A stretch of 32,135 nucleotides of DNA, taken from positions 1-32,135 of the forward strand of contig QXVZ01001644.1 in assembly GCA_008931825.1 (NCBI GenBank). The letters are read 5' to 3'. Shown in pieces: positions 25,807 through 32,135 of this stretch. This stretch comes from Phallusia fumigata (Eukaryota > Chordata > Ascidiacea > Phlebobranchia > Ascidiidae). The translations under genes and the position numbers were made by a program. The notes beneath the pieces were generated by a model. It saw only the letters and a program-made list of their open reading frames with translations, had not been told where the DNA came from and made no database searches. Positions within the stretch are counted from its first letter, which is position 1, and each line of letters begins with the position of its first letter.

Positions 25807-28800
25807 CTACAAAGATTATGTTTAGTTAGCAAACATTTCGACTCCATTAAAAAAAAATAAATAGTTCATTCCACTATCTTAAAATTTGCAACCCTAAATT
25901 TCACACTGCATTATTTTTCACAAGGTGACAATTAGTGTGTTTGTGGTGTAGCCTTACCAGACTCTGATACTTCACGCTTGTTGCTGGAGAAACTGCAAAA
26001 CACCGACAGTTTGGTCAAGTTCATATTACTACGTGGCAGTAGTAACATCACAACATTAGAACGCAAAATCAGTCATTGTCCTTTTTCCGCAATTGGGCGT
26101 TTACCTTGCAGGTAGAATGCAAATAGAGCGAAAAACAACTTACCTTGTGAGATTTGAATCAGTGCTAGCGGCGCTTTTTTTGCCTAAACAAACAGTAATT
26201 TGATTCTATGCAATAGAAACGGTCAAGGTATTTAAGAGTTGTTTCATGCATGCTAATATTTTGAATCTAGTTTGGTCTGTGCCTTAAGTTTTGGTGAGCA
26301 TTTCTAGAAAGTGCATCTAAGTTTACGCACCGTTCAGCCAGTAGGTCATTATTCTGTCATTTCCCTTTATGTCGACCACTCCTTTGTCTTCAATACTGTA
26401 TTCGTCCGAAATAATCAGTTTGTCACGACATGTTTGGCTGATTTGAATTCGTTGGCCCTAAAAAAGAACGGAACACAGAATACTTGAGAATGTAACATTA
26501 CGTTCATGCTATTTTAAAATGATGGATAGTACCTAAAACGGTACCTCATTTTTTGTTAGCCAATTTCGCTCATCCTTTTACAGTCAGTTTAAATTTTTAC
26601 ATGGCAAGGATACGTACTGCCATACTTGGCGATTAAAATACATCTTTGAAAAAGTACCAGAGGATATATGCGAAGTTAAAAAGAGTGTTGTACCCAGCCC
26701 ACTTTATCTTTTGTTTAAGATCCTACACAGTGACCTACCGATCCGGTTGCTTCCATCTTTGAAGCAATGTTTACTGTGTCGCCAAACAAGCAGTACTGAG
26801 GTATTTTGTGACCGACCAGTCCTGCTACAACTCCCCCGCAATGTAAACCTGTACAAATACTGTGTTAGGGTTGACGACATAACAGGATTTATTAAAACTT
26901 AACCGAAAGTAACATGTTCAGTAACTGCTGTATTTAATTACACACCTAATTTATTGGGGTGGGGGGCATAATTATGCATTGATTTTTATTTTGTTATGAA
27001 TTGGTTGGTAAATACGAATAGTCCTATATGTTTTGTTGTTGATAGAATAAGTGAAATAGCCGTACCGATCCTGATTTGTATTGGTTCCCTGGTGTTAGGA
27101 TCACGGACAGTTTTTATTCCCCGCAACATCTCGATGGCCATGTCAGCCATGTTGTGTGCATGCCGCTTGTTGTAGTTGGGAGCACCAGAAACGCACATGA
27201 ACCCGTCAGCAACTGTCTCCACTTTGTACGTGCTGAACTGATCGCACAGCAAGTCAAAGACATTGACCTGCGTCATAGGTTTACATTTGCAATTTGCGTA
27301 TTCCCACAAAAACTGAATTGGTCGGTTTACAAAAAGGTAAATATCACTGTGTATTTGCACCTACCATCATGTTCAATATGATCATAACTTCATGTGGGGC
27401 AATGTGTTGACAAATGTTGTCAAAGTTCACTACGTCACTGAATAGGATCGTGACGTCATCATAAACCTGTGTAGGAGTTAATAGGATGACAATGTCAGAT
27501 ATTTGTAATTAACTACAAATGGCACATATTTTCCCTTAACCGGACAAAAATTCAAAAAAACAACAGTGAAAAAATGTGTTTTTGCCTACACGACACAGCT
27601 TTTCTTCCGAGTATCCTTGGCGCAAAGCATTTGCGATTTCTTTGGGGATCATGCAATAAAGCAGGTCGTCGCTTTTTCGTTGCTCAAAGCTTAAATTTTC
27701 AACCATCTCTTCCAACCGTGCAGCCTTGCCCTAGAAAGATATATCAAGATGGCATTCTGATACAAAGTTGAAAATAGATCGGCAACATACTTAATAGATA
27801 TGTTATAAAAAGAATTATTCAGCACTTATTCGATATTTCAAACCTTTTAGTAATTTCTGTTGTCAGAAATTAGACATACTGGTTTGTCGACCGCTAAAAG
27901 TTCACTGTTTGGGACTTTACCTGCTCCAGGTTTAGTGCCAACTTGTATTCTGTTGTGTCTTGTGGACCATGAAGAACCATGTCTCGACTCAGATCGTGCA
28001 GAGGCAAGTCGTTGACGAATATTCCCATGTCATACATGTTGTTCAAATCGTCAATCCTTGTGTAAAAAAACTTGGTAAAACAGGCTTAGTCAAAAAGAAC
28101 GTCACTTAATTATTGGTGCTATTGAAGCTGATTGTTCCAATGGTTACAATCGTGGTGCAATAAATGGTTGTATTGCCGCACGAAATGGATTTGGATGCAC
28201 CTAACTGTAGCATGGTTGGTACTACATCACATTGGTGACGCCTAACGGCGACAACTAACCTAAATGTGTAGGCCATTTGACTTGTAACATGGTTGCCACA
28301 AGAGTAACAATATCGAACAGGTGAAGAAGTTGAGGAACTACCATTCCATAATGACAACAGTTGACGCTATGATCTTTGCTTACATTAGTGTTGCGATGAA
28401 CAAGACATAATCCCCTTGCTCGACGTGAAGCATTCTTCCTCGGAGTTTGATAAAGTGTGTTGCTGTCATTTGGTCTCGAAACCGTGACGCTACAGCAGAT
28501 AAACCTCGGATTATTGAGTACAAAAAGACCAAACAGAAAGTTTTCAAACTTTTATCGTGCTCAACCCAGCCCTTAACACATTTTCACTCACTGTCATTCT
28601 GATCATTAGGCCTCCCGGAAGATTTTGCTGACGTCAGCTCAAAAACGTTGTTTCGATTAATAAGTATCTAAAAAATGGACTGTTAGGCTGGTAATTATGT
28701 TTAAGTATTTTCATCACTCACATTGTTCCATGTTAATTCGTATCCTAGTGGTCTCGTCATGAAGAAAGTTTCGTTCAGCCTTCTACCTTCCAGTCCACTT

Positions 28801-30324
28801 TGAATCGCTTCCAAACCAAGTCCGGTGCTCATGATTTGCAACCTTAAAATGTAAAATTATGCAGGTAGATTGGGTTATCAAAGGTCTTTCTGATGGTAAC
28901 AGTTTTAGTTTTCACCAAATTTTCTATTTAGTTTGCCATACTTGTCGTTAAATGCGACATGAAATGGAAACAAGTCGAATAAGCCGTCTGAATCGAGAGT
29001 AAGATTATTGCTGGTGTGGAAATTCTGTTTTTTGGCAAGAAGTTCACGAAACTGCTTGTATTCGTTGTTCGGGTAGTTCAATCTGAGAGAAAAGGAAGTT
29101 TGGTAAGAAAAAGTGACCAAAATGCATTGAAGGTCGTTTAAGGAGCAATTATACCTGTAAACAGCTAACATTATGTCACCAGTGAAGCCATGTTGTGTTA
29201 TTTCAATATCGAGGTCGATATCGTAGAATTTCGTGGCGATTTTTTTAAGAAGGCCTTTGACGTATTGTGTAAGGCCGGAGAAAGTGCGTCTGCTTCGGTA
29301 CTGCAACTCCAAACCATACACATCTTCTTTGGATACGAGAAAGCTAAAAATGTATAAAGGTGCAAAAAGATTGGCATGTAACAAACAGTGGAAAATATGT
29401 TGTAGCTATGGGAAGCAGTAAGCGTTTTTATCGCTTTCGAGGAAAGCGTTATGTTAAAGCCTAAGACGTTTTCGGCACTCTAAATGGTAGTAAAAGTCCC
29501 AAAACGACTGGTAATCCTATGAATAAATATATTGTGACAGTTGACATTTCAGTTTAAAATAGGATTTCAAGATAAAATCGAAATTTTGAACAAATTTGCT
29601 ATCAACCTATTGCTGGTTTCGCTTGTATAACAAGTTCTTTTTTACCTACCTGGGTGGTTGCATTTCAGTGAAACTAAATCTGTAGTACTCGTGCATGCAA
29701 TTCAAGCCGTTCAAGAAGTCTTTGAACGTCCGTCCAAGTACTTTTGTAATGCTGTCATTCCTGTGAAACAAAACGGATTTATATTGCATTATTTTACATG
29801 CACGTCTGATAAACTCACCGTATTTCATTGATATATTCAATAAAATGTTCGCCAGCAGCTTCCATTATGGTATTAACAGAAAAACCTGTCAATTCACTCG
29901 CCGCCTTTACAATTGTCGCAACCAACTGCTCGTCGTAGATCTGTTTAAACAGTCACTCATACTTTGGGGACAGACAAGCCAAGAGTTTTTTTATAACCAG
30001 GGTGCCAACCGAAGGAGTGCGATTTCGTTTTGGCACGACCCACAAAAAATATTACCAAGTCCCGCGACCAAGATTTTTAAAACATTTTGAAATAAATACC
30101 ACCGCCAGATTTTAGTCAATTAGGTTTTTAAATATATTTTGCAATTTTTATGAACATATACCTTAAAATTTAGTAAACCAACATTTAGGCAGATATTTAC
30201 TTACCCGATGAGTTGTAAAGACAGTAGACGAGATGTCCCGAGATCCAATAATACTCTGCCATATTTTCTCTCCGTACACCTGCTTGATGCAGTCCATCAT
30301 GCTGTCCAATATAATTCCATACAT
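25634..30324 (-). CDS. Soluble guanylate cyclase, atypical Gyc-88E-like class, 17 exons
   Basis: Predicted 683-aa cytosolic heme-regulated enzyme making cGMP from GTP. Exons in transcript order: 30324-30205, 29940-29819, 29760-29650, 29343-29155, 29082-28942, 28842-28722, 28667-28592, 28489-28384, 28056-27921, 27730-27590, 27466-27365, 27267-27066, 26848-26739, 26457-26331, 26183-26144, 25992-25958, 25806-25634; all join in phase with GT/AG borders. Domains: H-NOX about 1-185 (His104 proximal ligand, Y133-S135-R137), H-NOXA/PAS-like about 205-370, coiled coil about 370-420, cyclase about 422-600, acidic tail 602-683. Catalytic residues seen: D432 and D476 (metal), E472 and C542 (guanine), N549, with Lys at 553 where Arg is usual. 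The DFLNGL..HEY, NRxNxxFEL and Y-R-S-x-R patterns recall Drosophila Gyc-88E more than beta1. Family certain; subclass from memory. Confidence 0.93.
25958..25992 (-). CDS. Guanylate cyclase exon 16: microexon
   Basis: A 35-base exon, residues 615-627, [12 protein letters not shown]. Acceptor GTTTTGCAG, donor CTG|GTAAGG, phase 1. Exons 15 and 16 together are 75 bases, so they could be skipped as a pair without shifting frame. Confidence 0.75.
26144..26183 (-). CDS. Guanylate cyclase exon 15: small tail exon
   Basis: A 40-base exon, residues 602-615, [12 protein letters not shown] and flanks. Acceptor GTTTGTTTAG, donor AAG|GTAAGT. It rests on borders and phase only, but is needed to reach exon 16 in frame. 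Confidence 0.75.
26331..26457 (-). CDS. Guanylate cyclase exon 14: end of catalytic domain
   Basis: Residues 560-602, with [13 protein letters not shown] and [15 protein letters not shown], the family IxVKGKGxMxTYWL ending. The usual KGKG is KGND. Donor AACG|GTGCGT, phase 1. Confidence 0.93.
26739..26848 (-). CDS. Guanylate cyclase exon 13: catalytic core
   Basis: Residues 523-559, with [20 protein letters not shown] then [13 protein letters not shown]542 supports GTP specificity and N549 is the catalytic Asn. Lys553 replaces the transition-state Arg found in most active beta-type subunits. Confidence 0.95.
27066..27267 (-). CDS. Guanylate cyclase exon 12: catalytic domain, base recognition and second metal Asp
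   Basis: Residues 456-523, with [19 protein letters not shown]472 is the guanine-recognising Glu and D476 the second metal Asp. The usual VGD is VAD here. The acceptor is GACGCAG and the donor ATCG|GTACGG, phase 1. Confidence 0.95.
27365..27466 (-). CDS. Guanylate cyclase exon 11: catalytic domain, first metal Asp
   Basis: Residues 422-455, [18 protein letters not shown] and [12 protein letters not shown]432 in LFSD is the first metal ligand. Confidence 0.95.
27590..27730 (-). CDS. Guanylate cyclase exon 10: coiled coil
   Basis: Residues 375-421, [20 protein letters not shown] then [16 protein letters not shown]. It matches the KKTDxLLYxxLPxxVAxxLR segment leading into every class III cyclase of this type. 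Donor CGT|GTAGGC. Confidence 0.94.
27921..28056 (-). CDS. Guanylate cyclase exon 9: PAS-like end and coiled-coil start
   Basis: Residues 329-374, with [14 protein letters not shown], nearly identical to the family LPLHDxxRDLxLxG motif, then YKLALNLEQ opening the signalling helix. Confidence 0.94.
28384..28489 (-). CDS. Guanylate cyclase exon 8: H-NOXA/PAS-like
   Basis: Residues 294-329, with [20 protein letters not shown], the LRLKGQM motif of the family. Donor AAT|GTAAGC, phase 2. Confidence 0.92.
28592..28667 (-). CDS. Guanylate cyclase exon 7: H-NOXA/PAS-like
   Basis: Residues 269-294, [20 protein letters not shown] then NDQND. The NRxNxxFEL motif recalls Gyc-88E. Donor ACA|GTGAGT, phase 1. 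Confidence 0.9.
28722..28842 (-). CDS. Guanylate cyclase exon 6: H-NOXA/PAS-like
   Basis: Residues 228-268, [20 protein letters not shown] and [13 protein letters not shown]. It matches the xxSxGxxL and RP-x(4)-F/W spacing of the family. Donor AAT|GTGAGT, phase 0. Confidence 0.92.
28942..29082 (-). CDS. Guanylate cyclase exon 5: H-NOX end to PAS-like region
   Basis: Residues 181-228, with [17 protein letters not shown], the FPF motif that opens the H-NOXA domain. The donor GACAA|GTATGG is inside an open frame and is needed to join exon 6 in phase. Confidence 0.9.
29155..29343 (-). CDS. Guanylate cyclase exon 4: YxSxR heme-propionate motif
   Basis: Residues 118-181. YRSRR gives Tyr133, Ser135 and Arg137, the heme-propionate motif. 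Tyr145 (codon 29264-29262), three residues before Gly148, lines up with beta1 Ile145 in the distal pocket if a two-residue insertion follows Arg137. Acceptor ATTTTTAG, donor CAG|GTATAA, phase 2. Confidence 0.93.
29650..29760 (-). CDS. Guanylate cyclase exon 3: heme-ligand helix
   Basis: Residues 81-118, with [19 protein letters not shown]. His104 sits where the proximal heme ligand (His105 of beta1) is expected. The segment MQPPS followed by F parallels MRAPSF. Donor CAG|GTAGGT. Confidence 0.94.
29819..29940 (-). CDS. Guanylate cyclase exon 2: H-NOX
   Basis: Residues 41-81, [20 protein letters not shown] then [16 protein letters not shown]. Matches the H-NOX helix pair before the heme helix. 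Donor ACG|GTGAGT, phase 2. Confidence 0.92.
30205..30324 (-). CDS. Guanylate cyclase exon 1: start of H-NOX
   Basis: Residues 1-40, [20 protein letters not shown] then [10 protein letters not shown]. The MYG start and the VYGEKIW segment are characteristic of H-NOX N termini, which fixes the start. Donor CGG|GTAAGT, phase 0. A CAG lies four bases before the short GAAG leader, a possible trans-splice acceptor, but the tract before it is pyrimidine-poor. Confidence 0.92.
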
Positions 30325-30841
30325 CTTCCTGTTGTTTCAGTTGAAGTTGGCCCAGTAAAAGAATTTTTTTGTTTCGCGATAGACAGACCTTGATAGACAT
30401 GAGACAAAGGGTGGCAGTTTTAGATTATTACATTTTTTGTCTGTTTTTTTCAATGGTAAAAAATACGCTCCACTTCAGGAATCATTTACCGCTTTTTTGT
30501 AGCCGTAAAAAATAAAACATTTATGTTCAACCCAAAAAAACCTAGTTTAAAAATCTACCACCCTCTGAGTGCCCACCAAACCGGTACTGATGATTATTCG
30601 CTTTGGCTGGTGCGTTTTACGTACAAATAGGATCCTACTGTCTAAAACATATGCTTTATTAATACAACCAGTCAAACACAGCTGTTTATTCGCTGTAGGA
30701 CTTCAAAAACACATCAAAATAATGGTCGGTGTAGTCTGGTTATGACATGAATAAGAAATGACATGTTGTTGATTTGTTACATTAATCCCGTTTTTAATAA
30801 CAAAGACGTGGGTTTGTTTTACCTTGCACATAAATGCTGTT

Positions 30842-31212
30842 AAAGCGCCGCTGGTACAATGTGAAACAAAATGCACTGCATTAGGAAATCGAAATGGAAC
30901 AAAAATTTGTGACGAAAAATGAAATAAATTGTCAAAGTCCCCGGCGCTTTGTATTTAGAAGCCTAGCAAAGTGCAAATCCAACTGCTTTGTGCGAATGCA
31001 GTCATAATTAGGCAGCTGTGATCGGATTCGGCGCACCAGACTCTTACTCATGTGCTGTTCCTTAAATATATTGAAAGAACTGTTCGATGACAACACATAC
31101 TGGTCTAGTAAAATATCAGTTTTAGTAAACCGAAATGCCACACTGGTCTGCGTGCGCCGGTCGCGTTTGTAGCATTAAACTAAGCATAAACCAAAAACCC
31201 TACACGTTTTTC
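30842..31212. repeat. Duplicated block, copy 1 (assembly join)
   Basis: Matches 31222-31601 with several small indels. The N at 31221 lies between them; an unmerged allelic overlap is the simplest explanation. Confidence 0.88.
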
Positions 31213-31220
31213 GGTTGAAG

Positions 31221-31221
31221 N
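31221..31221. other. Assembly join (single N)
   Basis: Single N between the two copies in the cyclase 5' flank. Confidence 0.85.
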
Positions 31222-31601
31222 AAAGCGCCGCTGGTACAATGTGAAACAAAATTCACTGCATTAGGAAATCGAAATGGAACAAAAATTTGTGAAGAAAAAT
31301 GAAATAAATTGTCAAAATCCCCGGCGCTTTGTATTTAGAAGCCTATAGCAAAGTGCAAATCCAACTGCTTAGTGCGAATGCAGTCATAAGGCAGCTGTTA
31401 TCGGATTCGGCGCACCAGACTCTTACTCATGTGCAGTTCCTTAAATATATTGAAAGAACTGTTCGATGACTTCACATACTTCACATACTGATCTAGTAAC
31501 GTATCAGTTTTAGTAAACCGAAATGCCACACTGGTCTGCGTGCGCCGGTCGCGTTTGTAGCAATAAACTAAGCATAAACCAAATAACCCTACACGTTTTT
31601 C
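31222..31601. repeat. Duplicated block, copy 2 (assembly join)
   Basis: Second copy of 30842-31212. It contains an extra CTTCACATA unit near 31480-31495 not present in copy 1. The shared minus-strand open frames in both copies have no recognisable domain. Confidence 0.88.
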
Positions 31602-32135
31602 AAGGCTATGCAAACAGTATCATTGTTTTCTGCAAAACTTGAATTGAGGGACTTGCGCAGCATTGACGCAACATAGTCACTTGAATGTAGCACTGTGGAG
31701 CAACAGATAATCACATGTTGTGACGAACTATTCCACATAATGCACAGCGCCACTGTGTGGAAAAACTTTATTTCAAATTTTCACAAACTTTCGCCAGCAA
31801 AGAACGTTGGAGTGAGAAAAAAATGTAAGCTCTGTCTTATTCTTTATCGGATGTGAGAAGTAAAAGCATTTCGAACTATGGCTTATTAAAACTATGACCT
31901 AAATGTTAATAATTTACGACTGGATTGTGCAACATGGCCCTTACGGGGAGTTAACGCAGTACATGCTGCTAATCACGTAGCCTCTGCGTTTTACACACAT
32001 TTGCGCAATCTGCCGTCTAACCAGCGTTGTACTTCATTGGATTTGTGGCCCGTAACTGTTTCCCCAAAGTGCCATGTTGTTGGTTGCTTGACTTGATAAT
32101 TATTACAATAAAAGTAACAAATGCTTTTAGTACGC

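Larger units (their letters stand above)
30325..32135. other. 5' flank of the cyclase gene
   Basis: No gene is supported. It holds the duplicated block around the N at 31221, an AATAAA at 32107-32112 on the + strand that might end a transcript I cannot see, and a short inverted repeat TTCCACA/TGTGGAA around 31733-31760. About 30560-30770 has the feel of a dispersed Ciona element (impression from memory only), with no clear termini. Confidence 0.5.

Noticed and set aside
29845..30090. 81-codon + strand frame
   Set aside because: It overlaps antisense to cyclase exon 2, whose H-NOX sequence is clear, so this frame is a shadow.
30932..31613. Minus-strand open frames shared by both copies of the block near 31221
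   Set aside because: The similarity just reflects the duplicated DNA. Indels change the frame ends and no domain is visible.

Overview
The window is animal genomic DNA, most likely from a tunicate such as Ciona. It holds AT-rich introns with GT/AG borders, two intron-rich animal genes, and four single-base N joins flanked by near-identical copies, as expected from a highly heterozygous shotgun assembly. Exon models were built by hand from splice signals, reading-frame phase and remembered family motifs; no search was run.

Region 1 (about 547-23231, + strand) is one large gene for the myosin phosphatase targeting subunit (MYPT / PPP1R12 family). Exons 1-6 give the PP1-docking RVKF motif and the ankyrin repeats. 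Exons 7-14 give a Ser/Thr-rich middle. Exons 15 and 18 give the two inhibitory Rho-kinase-type sites (RRSTQ, T702; RRSTG, T868). Exons 21, 22 and 24 give the C-terminal coiled coil and leucine zipper. All 24 exons chain in phase, giving 1634 aa with the zipper exon or 1900 aa with an alternative last exon. Three further structures stand out. (a) A start exon at 18738-18836 inside the 4.8-kb intron 20 is in phase with exon 21 and predicts a 184-aa small subunit like vertebrate M20/M21. (b) Two alternative last exons (20935-21819 and 23145-23231) begin with related coiled-coil sequence, and a cluster of AATAAA signals lies between them. (c) A consensus donor inside exon 18 would bypass a 603-codon insertion and give a 1031-aa protein of vertebrate MYPT1 size.

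Region 2 (about 23232-25633) lies between the two convergent genes. It holds a 480-bp sequence present twice around an N, and a short hAT-like inverted-repeat element next to the poly(A) signal of the second gene.

Region 3 (25634-30324, - strand) is a 17-exon, 683-aa soluble guanylate cyclase: heme H-NOX domain with His104 and a YxSxR motif, H-NOXA/PAS-like region, coiled coil, cyclase domain and acidic tail. From remembered sequence it looks closer to the insect Gyc-88E / nematode atypical, oxygen-responsive class than to vertebrate beta1.

Region 4 (30325-32135) is the 5' flank of the cyclase gene, with another duplicated block around an N and no gene I can support.

The two genes could act in one pathway: cGMP made by a cyclase activates PKG, and vertebrate PKG-I binds the MYPT leucine zipper to relax actomyosin. 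Whether this neighbourhood matters functionally is inference.
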